Source: Acidobacteriota bacterium (GTDB lineage: Bacteria; Acidobacteriota; Blastocatellia; Pyrinomonadales; Pyrinomonadaceae). Taken from it: a stretch of 64,000 bases of DNA. The notes under the pieces are model-generated. The model saw nothing but the letters and a program-made list of their open reading frames with translations, had not been told where the DNA came from and ran no database searches. The translations under genes were made by a program, and so were the position numbers. The stretch spans positions 62,001 through 126,000 of the forward strand of contig JAFAZX010000036.1 in assembly GCA_019239425.1 (NCBI GenBank), read 5' to 3'. Below are positions 17,244-25,106 of the stretch, in pieces. The first letter of the stretch is position 1. Each line of letters begins with the position of its first letter.

Positions 17244-17870
17244 TTAGTAGCCGTTGAGGCCGTCGTTGTAGCCGTTCTCGAAGCCGCGGCGGAAGTACTG
17301 CTGGTACTCGTAGCGGTCGCCGTAGCGCGAGTTGTAGTCCTTGTCGGCGTTGCGGTACGCGCTGGAGTCGCTCGGGTTGCGGTAGCCCCGGCCGCGATCC
17401 TTACGCCCTTCCTTGATGCCCTCGTTGTAGCCGGCGTTCAGGGCCGTCTGCTGCGACTGCGTGTAGCTGCCGTAGCCGTAGTTGCCGTAACCGCGGTTCC
17501 CATAAGTGCCGCGATTCCCGTAACCGCCGTACGTGCCGTAGCCGCCGTTGCGGCGCTGCTGCTGCTCGATGTACACGTCGCGCTGGTCGTAGTCGCCGTC
17601 GCCGTCGCGGTCGCGCGGGTCGCGGCCGTAGTAGCCGTTGTTGCGCGACTGCTGCTGCTGGCGACGAATCTCGCGGTCGCGGCGGTCGTAATCGCCGTCG
17701 CCGTCGCGGTCACGGCGCGCATCACGCTCCCTCCGGCGCTCTTCCTGACGCTGGCGGTTCCGATCCCTGTTCCACCAGCCGTCCTGCGCGTTCGCCGTGC
17801 CCGCCGGCACCAGCATGAAGAGCCCCAGCGCCAGCATCGAAGCCCTAGTCGCTAAACCTTTAACGCTCAT
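17244..17870 (-). CDS. Secreted low-complexity Tyr/Gly/Arg/Asp-rich protein with EF-hand-like loops
   Basis: A 208-aa protein. I place the start at ATG 17870, which has AGGAGGG seven bases upstream and begins a clean signal peptide (MSVKGLATRASMLALGLFML, cleavage after ANA near residue 29). The mature protein has an Arg/Gln-rich coil, two copies of RDRDGDGDYD that match the first positions of an EF-hand or dockerin-type calcium loop (DxDxDG), a YGGYGNRG-type Gly/Tyr region, and a C-terminus with GYNEGIKEGRKD and GYNDGLNGY. It ends at a strong terminator. Function unknown; an extracellular or envelope calcium-responsive protein is conceivable. Confidence 0.75.
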   Translation of the reverse strand: MSVKGLATRASMLALGLFMLVPAGTANAQDGWWNRDRNRQRQEERRRERDARRDRDGDGDYDRRDREIRRQQQQSRNNGYYGRDPRDRDGDGDYDQRDVYIEQQQRRNGGYGTYGGYGNRGTYGNRGYGNYGYGSYTQSQQTALNAGYNEGIKEGRKDRGRGYRNPSDSSAYRNADKDYNSRYGDRYEYQQYFRRGFENGYNDGLNGY

Positions 17871-18020
17871 CTTTAACCCTCCTAAGTCTCCGTCGACGGA
17901 TTGCCAATCATCTTCAAACTCGTAGCCCGCCGGAGATAAACACAAGCACCGTGCCACTCGGGCCTGCGGCCGAAAGGGCTGGAAAAACTCCTTCGTACCT
18001 AACACTTGAGGAGGGCCGGC

Positions 18021-18054
18021 ACACGATACAGTGTCGGCCCGGCGTGTATCGTGT
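18021..18054. promoter_or_regulatory. Inverted repeat in divergent promoter region
   Basis: ACACGATACA (18021-18030) and TGTATCGTGT (18045-18054) are perfect 10-base complements across a GC-rich 14-base loop. It lies between the divergent secreted-protein gene (starts 17870, minus) and the yggS-type gene (starts 18154, plus). Either an operator for a dimeric regulator or an mRNA leader hairpin. Confidence 0.5.
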
Positions 18055-18153
18055 ACGAAAAGGGTTACGGTTCTGAACGTTCGGGTACGAGTCGTTTGCG
18101 CGCGTCGGCGCGCGCTTGTTATAGTCAAACGCGTCCACCACGGAATCGCAACA

Positions 18154-18885
18154 ATGGGTTCTGAATCGAGGCCAGACGGGTCTGATTTGCGTGCGCGGGC
18201 CGCGGAAGTTCTGGCCCGCATCTCCGCTGCGGCGCGCCGCGCGGGGCGCGACCCGTCGGAGGTCAAACTCGTCGCCGTCAGCAAGACGCACGCGGCGGCG
18301 CTCGTCCGTGCGGCCGCCGAAGCGGCCGGACTCCGAGACTTCGGCGAGAACCGAGTCCAGGAGGCCGAGGGGAAGATAGAGGAGCTGAAAGCGGTGCCTG
18401 TGCAGGGCCTGCGCTGGCACTTAATCGGCCACCTTCAGCCGAACAAGGCGCGTAAGGCCGTCCGGCTCTTCGACCTGATTCACACTTTGGACACGGCGGC
18501 CCTCGTCGAACGTCTGGAACGCATCTGCGTCGAGGAGGGGCGCGGGCGGCTCGAAGTGCTCGTGCAGGTCGACCTCGCGGGCGAGGCCGCGAAGAGCGGC
18601 GCAACCGAAAGTGAGCTGCCTTCGTTATTCGAAGTGTTCGAGCGCTGCGCGCGCGTCCGCTGCCGGGGCCTGATGATTCTGCCGCCCTACTTCGAAGACG
18701 TTGAAAAGGTCAGGCCGTTCTTCCGCAGGCTGCGCGGGCTGCGCGAAGAGTGGGGCGCGCGCGGCGCTTTCGGCGACGCGCCGGGCGAGCTTTCGATGGG
18801 CATGAGTCACGACTACGAGGCGGCCATCGAGGAGGGCGCGACGCTCGTGCGCGTCGGGACGGCGCTCTTCGGCGAGCGCGCCTGA
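18154..18885 (+). CDS. YggS/PLPBP family pyridoxal phosphate homeostasis protein
   Basis: A 243-aa alanine-racemase-fold protein. KLVAVSKTH carries the PLP-binding Lys; DFGENRVQEAEGKI, WHLIGHLQPNKARK and GLMILPPYF are family landmarks, followed by LSMGMSHDYEAAIEEGATLVRVG with the phosphate-binding end. It buffers PLP in the cytosol and is not catalytic. I use ATG 18154; the frame to 18031 reads through the divergent promoter region. Followed by yggT and DUF167 genes, the classical yggS-yggT-yggU neighbourhood near cell-division genes. Confidence 0.95.
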   Translation: MGSESRPDGSDLRARAAEVLARISAAARRAGRDPSEVKLVAVSKTHAAALVRAAAEAAGLRDFGENRVQEAEGKIEELKAVPVQGLRWHLIGHLQPNKARKAVRLFDLIHTLDTAALVERLERICVEEGRGRLEVLVQVDLAGEAAKSGATESELPSLFEVFERCARVRCRGLMILPPYFEDVEKVRPFFRRLRGLREEWGARGAFGDAPGELSMGMSHDYEAAIEEGATLVRVGTALFGERA

Positions 18886-18907
18886 GGGGTTCGAAGCACA
18901 AGAGTCC

Positions 18908-19495
18908 ATGGACATATTCGAAGCGATAAGCCTGTTCGTCTTCTACGCGATTGCGACCGTCATCCTCGTCGTCATCGCCTTGATGCTGGCGCGCCTGATT
19001 CTCAACAAGGCCGACCTCAACCCCTTCAGCCGCCCCGTCATCATGGTCAGGCGCTGGACTGACCCTCTGGTCAACCCCGTCCGCCGGCCGCTCGTGCAGA
19101 TGGGCTTCGGCCCGAACCTCGCGCCGCTCGTCGTCATCCTCATCGCCATCCTGCTCGGCTACTTCGCCACGCAGTTCATCGGCACCGTGCTCTTCACGGT
19201 CAAGGGCCTGATCGCGAGCGCCGTGCGCGGCGCGCCGATAGCCTTCGTCGGGTTCGTCATCTTCGGCGTGCTGGCGATGTACTCGCTCATGATCTTCGTG
19301 CGCATCGTCATCTCGTGGGGCGTCAGCCCGCACAACCGACTGCTGCACTTCCTCATCCGCGCGACCGAGCCCCTGCTGGGGCCTTTCCGCCGCGTCATCC
19401 CGCCCATCGGCTTCATGGACATCTCGCCCATCGTCGTGCTCTTCCTGCTCGACCTCTTGCAGAAGGCCGTGGCGGCGACGCTGCTGCGGTACTGA
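18908..19495 (+). CDS. YggT family membrane protein
   Basis: A 195-aa protein with four to five membrane helices arranged as two YggT units: one ending DPLVNPVRRPLVQMGF and the second HFLIRATEPLLGPFRRVIPP, each followed by a hydrophobic helix. The repeated xxTEPxLxPxRRxxP-like motif is the family signature. Members are linked to envelope and division/osmotic functions. It lies 22 bases after the YggS-type gene and 5 before the DUF167 gene. Confidence 0.9.
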   Translation: MDIFEAISLFVFYAIATVILVVIALMLARLILNKADLNPFSRPVIMVRRWTDPLVNPVRRPLVQMGFGPNLAPLVVILIAILLGYFATQFIGTVLFTVKGLIASAVRGAPIAFVGFVIFGVLAMYSLMIFVRIVISWGVSPHNRLLHFLIRATEPLLGPFRRVIPPIGFMDISPIVVLFLLDLLQKAVAATLLRY

Positions 19496-19500
19496 CTCGG

Positions 19501-19791
19501 GTGATCAGGTACAGGGAAGAGCCGGGCGCGCTAATCTTCTCGGTGCGTGTCGCGCCGCGCGCCGGGCGGACGGCCGCGGCCGGCGAGCACGGCGGCGCGC
19601 TCAAGGTGAGAGTCGCGGCGCCGCCCGTCGAGGGCGCGGCCAACGCGGAACTCGTGCGCTTCCTCGCGAAGCAGTTCGGCGTCCCGGCCTCCGCCGTCGA
19701 AGTGGTCGGCGGGCGGGCCTCGAAGAGTAAGGTCGTCCGGGCCGCGGGCGCGAAGGCGGAAGACCTCCTGCGGCTGGCGGCCGAGGGGTAG
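19501..19791 (+). CDS. DUF167/YggU family protein
   Basis: A 96-aa protein from GTG 19501. The DUF167 core is intact: [39 protein letters not shown] and GRASKSKVV. It is shorter than the 60-residue shadow in another frame would suggest and sits five bases after yggT. No biochemical function is established for the family, which is a frequent partner of YggT. Confidence 0.9.
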   Translation: MIRYREEPGALIFSVRVAPRAGRTAAAGEHGGALKVRVAAPPVEGAANAELVRFLAKQFGVPASAVEVVGGRASKSKVVRAAGAKAEDLLRLAAEG

Positions 19792-19883
19792 GGCGGCGCG
19801 GTTACGGGTCGCGCGCGCGGTGTGGTATATTTCCGACCCGCTTACGGTTCAACTTTCAAACTCAAGCCAAGGAACTCATCAAG

Positions 19884-20627
19884 ATGTCGGGACACTCGAA
19901 GTGGCACACTATCAAACACAAGAAGGGCGCTCTGGACGCCAAGCGCGGCAAGGTCTTCACGAAGCTGATTAAGGAGATACAGGTCGCGGCGCGCACGGGC
20001 GGCGGCGACCCGGACGCGAACGCCCGTTTGCGCAAGGCCGTCTCCGACGCCAAGGGCGCCAACATGCCGAACGACACCATCGCGCGCGCGATCCGCCGCG
20101 GCACCGGGGCGGAGGAGGGCGTCTCTTACGAGGAGATCACCTACGAGGGCTACGGCCCCGGCGGCGTGGCCGTGATGGTCGATTCGATGACGGACAACCG
20201 CAACCGCACCGTCGCCGAGATTCGCCACATCTTCGGGAAGAACGGCGGCAACCTCGGCACCTCGGGCGCGGTCAACTGGATGTTCGAGAAGAAGGGCTAC
20301 ATCGTCGTCTCGAAGGCCGACAAGGCCGAGGACGAGCTGTTCGAGATCGTCACCGACGCGGGCGCGGAAGACCTGCGCGACGACGGCGACAACTTCGAGG
20401 TCATCACCTCGCCAGAGGAGTTCGACGCCGTGCTCGACGCGGTCAAGAAGGCCGGCATCGAGCCGCAGGTCGCGGAGGTCGAGATGGTGCCGAAGGAGTA
20501 CAAGAAGCTGGAAGGGCAGGAGGCGCGCCAGATGCTCAAGCTGATGGAGGCGCTCGAAGACCACGACGACGTGCAGAAGGTCTCGGCCAACTTCGACATG
20601 GACGAGGCCGACATGGCCGGCGCTTAA
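19884..20627 (+). CDS. YebC/PmpR family transcriptional regulator
   Basis: A 247-aa protein of the YebC/PmpR family (TACO1-like). It opens with [19 protein letters not shown], then [35 protein letters not shown] and [16 protein letters not shown], all hallmark segments; [14 protein letters not shown] C-terminal landmarks also appear ([14 protein letters not shown]). Members act as DNA-binding regulators or help ribosomes at difficult motifs such as polyproline. Normal length. In many genomes it precedes ruvC; here ruvC lies 7.6 kb downstream, separated by the glycoside hydrolase set. Confidence 0.95.
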   Translation: MSGHSKWHTIKHKKGALDAKRGKVFTKLIKEIQVAARTGGGDPDANARLRKAVSDAKGANMPNDTIARAIRRGTGAEEGVSYEEITYEGYGPGGVAVMVDSMTDNRNRTVAEIRHIFGKNGGNLGTSGAVNWMFEKKGYIVVSKADKAEDELFEIVTDAGAEDLRDDGDNFEVITSPEEFDAVLDAVKKAGIEPQVAEVEMVPKEYKKLEGQEARQMLKLMEALEDHDDVQKVSANFDMDEADMAGA

Positions 20628-20711
20628 AGCGACAAAAAGGTTTTAAGTTGAGAGGGCGGGCGCAGGCATTCGGACGGCCTGCCCCGCCTTCGTTCGTCCC
20701 CGGTTGAGCCC

Positions 20712-22298
20712 ATGAACAAGAACGTCGGAACTCTCCTCTGCGCCTGCCTGCTGCTGGCGTTCGGCCGCGCGGCGGCGGCGCAGCCCGCCCCGGCCCGCGT
20801 CATCTCGGCCGACTATCAAAGGGTCAAGGGCGCGCGCGACCGCTTCCCGCTGCGCGTCGTCGGGGCGGGCCGCGCCGCCGAGGGCCTGCGCGCCGACTGG
20901 CAGCGCGACCTCGCGCTCGTCCACCGCGAGTGCGGCTTCGAGTACGTGCGTTTCCACGGCCTGCTGCAGGACGAGCTGGGCGTCTACGGCGAGGACAGGC
21001 AGGGGCGTCCGGTCTACAACTTCCAGTACGTCGACGCCGTCTACGACGCGATCCTCGGCGCAGGGATGCGGCCCTTCGTCGAGTTCGGCTTCATGCCGCA
21101 GCGCATGGCGGGCGGCGACCAGACCATCTTCTGGTGGAAGGGGAACATCACGCCGCCGCGCGACTACGCGAAGTGGGAAGCGCTCGTCGGCGCGCTCGTC
21201 CGCCACTGGACGGAGCGTTACGGCCGCGACGAGGTGCGCCGCTGGTACTTCGAAGTCTGGAACGAGCCGAACCTGAAAGACCTCTTCTGGTCGGGCGGCC
21301 GGGACGAATACTTCAAGCTCTACGACGCGACGGCGCGCGCGTTGAAGGGCGTCTCGACGGACTACCGCGTCGGCGGGCCGGCCACGGCCGGGCGCGGCTG
21401 GGTGCCCGAGATGATCGCGCACGCGTCCAGCTCGCGCGTCCCGCTCGACTTCATCACCACGCACGACTACGGCGTGAGCGGGCGCGGCCTCGACGCCGAA
21501 GGTAACCAGCGGCTCTACCTCGACCCCTCGCCCGACGCCATCTACTCCGGCGTCCGCGACGTGCGTGCGCAGATCAAGGCCTCCGCGATGCCGAACTTGC
21601 CGCTCCACTACACCGAGTGGAGCACCTCGTACTCGCCGCGCGACCCCGTCCACGACGCGTACGTCTCGGCGGCCTACATCGTCTCGCGCCTCAAGGGGGC
21701 CGAAGGCTACGCCGACTCGATGTCCTACTGGACGTTCACAGACATCTTCGAAGAGAACGGCCCCGTCCCTTCGCCCTTCCACGGCGGCTTCGGTCTGATT
21801 AACTTTCAGGGCTTGCGCAAGCCTTCCTTCTACGCCTACCAGTTCCTGAACCGGCTCGGCGGGGAGGAGCTGGTCTCGAACGACGCGGACAGTTGGGTCA
21901 CGCGCGGCGGGGGCGGCGCGCAGGTGCTCCTCTGGAACTACACGCCGCCGCGGACGGACGAGAGCGACCAGGTCTACTTTAAGCGCGACCTCCCCGCGAA
22001 GGATTTGGGCGCGGCGCGCGTCTCGCTCAAGGGGCTGCCGCCCGGCGCCTACACGCTGAGCGTCTACCGCGTCGGCCACGGCGCGAACGACGTTTACACC
22101 GACTACTTCAAACTGGGTTCGCCGACGACGCTGACGCGTGAGCAGGTGCGCGCGCTCGCCGAACGCAACGACGGCCGGCCCTTCGCAAAAGAGCGCGTCG
22201 TGGTGCAAGCCGCCGGCGGCTTCACGCGCGACCTGCCGCTGCGCGAGAACGACGTGTACCTCCTGACGCTACAGCCCGCTGCTCGCGGAAAGGTCTGA
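20712..22298 (+). CDS. Secreted GH39 beta-xylosidase-like glycoside hydrolase
   Basis: A 528-aa protein with a signal peptide (residues 1-23, cleavage after AAA). GH39 signatures: FEVWNEPNLKDLFW with the acid/base Glu at about 184, DFITTHDYG, and LHYTEWSTSY with the nucleophile Glu at about 301. A C-terminal beta-sandwich follows. GH39 enzymes release xylose or related sugars from xylo-oligosaccharides (or iduronate in the mammalian homologue). It starts a codirectional set: the GH3 gene begins four bases after its stop. The set suggests extracellular or periplasmic hemicellulose use. Confidence 0.9.
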   Translation: MNKNVGTLLCACLLLAFGRAAAAQPAPARVISADYQRVKGARDRFPLRVVGAGRAAEGLRADWQRDLALVHRECGFEYVRFHGLLQDELGVYGEDRQGRPVYNFQYVDAVYDAILGAGMRPFVEFGFMPQRMAGGDQTIFWWKGNITPPRDYAKWEALVGALVRHWTERYGRDEVRRWYFEVWNEPNLKDLFWSGGRDEYFKLYDATARALKGVSTDYRVGGPATAGRGWVPEMIAHASSSRVPLDFITTHDYGVSGRGLDAEGNQRLYLDPSPDAIYSGVRDVRAQIKASAMPNLPLHYTEWSTSYSPRDPVHDAYVSAAYIVSRLKGAEGYADSMSYWTFTDIFEENGPVPSPFHGGFGLINFQGLRKPSFYAYQFLNRLGGEELVSNDADSWVTRGGGGAQVLLWNYTPPRTDESDQVYFKRDLPAKDLGAARVSLKGLPPGAYTLSVYRVGHGANDVYTDYFKLGSPTTLTREQVRALAERNDGRPFAKERVVVQAAGGFTRDLPLRENDVYLLTLQPAARGKV

Positions 22299-22302
22299 TG
22301 CC

Positions 22303-24969
22303 ATGTCCAGCAAATCCCTTCTCCTGAACTCCCGCGCCGTCGCGGTTGCGCTCTGCCTTCTCCTCGTCGCTTCGCCGCTCAGGGCGCAGCAGCCGCAGCC
22401 CGACGCGCGCGCGCCGTATCTGAACCCGGCACTGCCCCTCAGGCAGCGGGTGGACGACCTCGTCTCGCGGATGACGCTCGAAGAGAAGGTCTCGCAGATG
22501 ATGAACGCCGCGCCGGCCATCCCGCGCCTCGGCGTCCCAGAGTACGACTGGTGGAACGAGGCCTTGCACGGCGTTGCCTTCAACGGCACGGCGACCGTCT
22601 TCCCGCAGGCCATCGGCCTCGGCGCGACCTTCGACCCGCGGCTCGTCCGTTCCGTCGCCGACGTCATCTCGACCGAGGCGCGCGCCAAGTACCACGAGGC
22701 GCAGCGGCGCGGCGACCGCGAGCGCTTCCGCGGCCTGACCTTCTGGTCGCCGAACATCAACATCTTCCGCGACCCGCGCTGGGGCCGCGGCCAGGAAACC
22801 TACGGCGAAGACCCATATCTGACGGGCCGGCTCGGGGTCGAGTTCGTCAAAGGGCTTCAGGGCGACGACCCGAAATACCTGAAGGTCGTCTCGACGCCGA
22901 AGCACTACGCGGTGCATTCCGGCCCCGAGCCCGAGCGCCACCGCTTCGACGCCGCTGCGACGGAGCGCGACCTGCGCGAGACCTACACGCCCGCCTTCCG
23001 CGCCACGGTCATGGAGGCGAAGGCCGTCTCCGTTATGTGCGCCTACAACCGCTTCAACGGCGAGCCGGCCTGCGCCAATACACACCTGCTCGGCGACCTC
23101 CTGCGCGGCGAGTGGGGCTTTAACGGCTACGTCGTCTCCGACTGCGGCGCCATCGACGACATCTACCGCCGCCACCAGTTCGTGAAGACGCCCGAGGAGG
23201 CTTCGGCCGTGGCCGTGAAGCGCGGCACCGACCTCGAATGCGGCGACACCTACCGCGCGTTAGTCTCCGCCGTGAAGCAGGGGCAGATTTCCGAAGGCGA
23301 GATCGACACGGCCGTCAAGCGTCTCTTCGAGGCGCGCTTCCGCCTCGGCATGTTCGACCCGCCCGAGCTTGTGAAGTACGCGCAGATACCCTTCTCGGAG
23401 AACGACTCGCCCGCGCACCGCCAGCTCGCGCTCGAAGCGGCGCGCGAGTCCGTCGTGCTGCTCAAGAACGAGAAGAACACGCTGCCTCTGAAGAAGGATT
23501 TGAAATCAATCGCCGTCATCGGCCCGAACGCGGACGACGTGCAGGTGCTCCTGGGCAACTACAACGGCCAGCCCTCGCGCGCGACCACTCCGCTCGAAGG
23601 GATTCGCCGGCACGTCTCGCCGCAGACGAAGGTGCTCTACGCGCGGGGGACGGCGCTGATGGAGAACTCCGGCGTCCCCATCCCGCCTTCGGCGCTCCAC
23701 GACCTGAAGGCCGAGTTCTTCTCGAACCGTAACCTCGAAGGCGCGCCAGTGCTGAAGCGCGACGAAGAGGCCGTCAACTTCGACTGGGGGATGAACGGCC
23801 CCGCGCCCGAGGTTCCGGCCGACGACTTCTCTGCGCGCTGGACGGGCAAGCTCGTCCCGGCCGTCTCAGGCAAGTACCGCCTCGGCGCGACCGCCGACGA
23901 CGGCCTGCGCGTCTACCTCGACGGCAAGCTGATAGTGGAAGACTGGACGGAGCACGCGCCGACGACACGGACGGGCGAGGTCACGCTCGAAGCGGGCCGC
24001 AGCTACGACCTCAAGTTCGAGTATTTCGAGGGGCGCATCGGGGCTGTGGCGAAACTCGTCTGGCAGCCGCCCGCGCAGCAAGCGACCGGTTCGCCTTATG
24101 CAGAGGCGTTGGACGCGGCGAAGCAGGCGGACGCCGTCGTCCTCGTCCTCGGCATCTCTTCGCAGCTCGAAGGCGAGGAGATGAACGTGACCGAGCCGGG
24201 CTTCAAGGGCGGCGACCGCACGGACATCAACCTGCCCGCGCGCCAGCAGGCTCTGCTCGAAGCGGTGGCCGCGACGGGCAAGCCGGTCGTGCTCGTCCTG
24301 ATGTCTGGCAGCGCGCTCGCCGTCAACTGGGCCGACGCGCACGTCGCGGCCGTCGTGCAGGCCTGGTACCCGGGCGAGGAGGGCGGGGCGGCCGTGGCCG
24401 ACGTGCTTTTCGGAGACTACAACCCGGCGGGCCGCCTGCCTGTCACCTTCTACAGGTCGGTCGAGCAACTGCCGCCCTTCGAATCTTACGCGATGGAGGG
24501 GCGCACCTACCGGTTCTTCAAGGGCGAGCCGCTCTACCCGTTCGGCCACGGCCTCAGCTACACGCGGTTCAAGTATTCGGGGCTGAAGGTCTCGCCGCGG
24601 CGCGCGGCGCCGAACGAGAAGGTGACGGTGAGCGCCGCGGTCGAGAACGCCGGGCGCGTCGAGGGCGACGAGGTCGTGCAGCTCTACGTGACGGACGTGG
24701 AGGCTTCGGTGCGCGTGCCCGTGCGTTCGCTCGCGGGCGTCGAGCGCGTACACCTGCGGCCGGGCGAGCGGCGCGTGGTGAGCTTCACGCTCGACCCGCG
24801 GCAGCTCGCCGTCATCAGGGACGACGGCCGCGCGTTCGTCGAGCCGGGCGAGTTCCTTTTGAGCGTCGGCGGCAAGCAGCCCGGCTTCAAGGGCACGGCC
24901 GACGCGGCGACGACCGGCTTCGTCGAAGGTCGCTTCAACGTCACGGGCGCGCCCACGGAGTTGAAGTGA
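22303..24969 (+). CDS. Secreted GH3 glycoside hydrolase with PA14 domain
   Basis: An 888-aa GH3 protein. Signal peptide 1-29. N-terminal TIM barrel contains RDPRWGRGQETYGEDPYLTG, VVSTPKHYAVHSGPE (sugar-binding KH) and GYVVSDCGAIDDI, where the Asp of SDCGA at about residue 280 is the nucleophile. A PA14 domain (about 455-600) is inserted in the second sandwich domain, a layout frequent in GH3 beta-glucosidases/xylosidases. The C-terminal fibronectin-like domain begins near PFGHGLSYTRFKYSGL. The GQET variant and ELLEGEEMN region fit xylosidase-type GH3. Same operon as GH39 by spacing. Confidence 0.95.
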   Translation: MSSKSLLLNSRAVAVALCLLLVASPLRAQQPQPDARAPYLNPALPLRQRVDDLVSRMTLEEKVSQMMNAAPAIPRLGVPEYDWWNEALHGVAFNGTATVFPQAIGLGATFDPRLVRSVADVISTEARAKYHEAQRRGDRERFRGLTFWSPNINIFRDPRWGRGQETYGEDPYLTGRLGVEFVKGLQGDDPKYLKVVSTPKHYAVHSGPEPERHRFDAAATERDLRETYTPAFRATVMEAKAVSVMCAYNRFNGEPACANTHLLGDLLRGEWGFNGYVVSDCGAIDDIYRRHQFVKTPEEASAVAVKRGTDLECGDTYRALVSAVKQGQISEGEIDTAVKRLFEARFRLGMFDPPELVKYAQIPFSENDSPAHRQLALEAARESVVLLKNEKNTLPLKKDLKSIAVIGPNADDVQVLLGNYNGQPSRATTPLEGIRRHVSPQTKVLYARGTALMENSGVPIPPSALHDLKAEFFSNRNLEGAPVLKRDEEAVNFDWGMNGPAPEVPADDFSARWTGKLVPAVSGKYRLGATADDGLRVYLDGKLIVEDWTEHAPTTRTGEVTLEAGRSYDLKFEYFEGRIGAVAKLVWQPPAQQATGSPYAEALDAAKQADAVVLVLGISSQLEGEEMNVTEPGFKGGDRTDINLPARQQALLEAVAATGKPVVLVLMSGSALAVNWADAHVAAVVQAWYPGEEGGAAVADVLFGDYNPAGRLPVTFYRSVEQLPPFESYAMEGRTYRFFKGEPLYPFGHGLSYTRFKYSGLKVSPRRAAPNEKVTVSAAVENAGRVEGDEVVQLYVTDVEASVRVPVRSLAGVERVHLRPGERRVVSFTLDPRQLAVIRDDGRAFVEPGEFLLSVGGKQPGFKGTADAATTGFVEGRFNVTGAPTELK

Positions 24970-24990
24970 ACTCGGTCGATTGTGAGGCAA

Positions 24991-25084
24991 GGAATTAACC
25001 ACAGAGACACAGAGACACAGCTAAGACACGGCTTCATCTTCAGTCCTCTTCGAGCTGTGCCTCTGTGTCTCTGTGGTTAATTCC
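24991..25084. repeat. 32-bp inverted repeat with tandem octamers
   Basis: The left arm (24991-25022) starts GGAATTAACC and continues with two tandem ACAGAGAC octamers. The right arm (25053-25084) is its reverse complement with one mismatch. It lies between the GH3 and GH2 genes, so it may terminate GH3 or set differential expression. Period 8 distinguishes it from the heptamer arrays. Confidence 0.85.
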
Positions 25085-25106
25085 ACGTTCGCCTTCATTC
25101 AAGTCA

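Noticed and set aside
20643..22208. Minus-strand 521-codon frame over GH39
   Set aside because: Shadow frame; the plus strand carries signal peptide and catalytic motifs.
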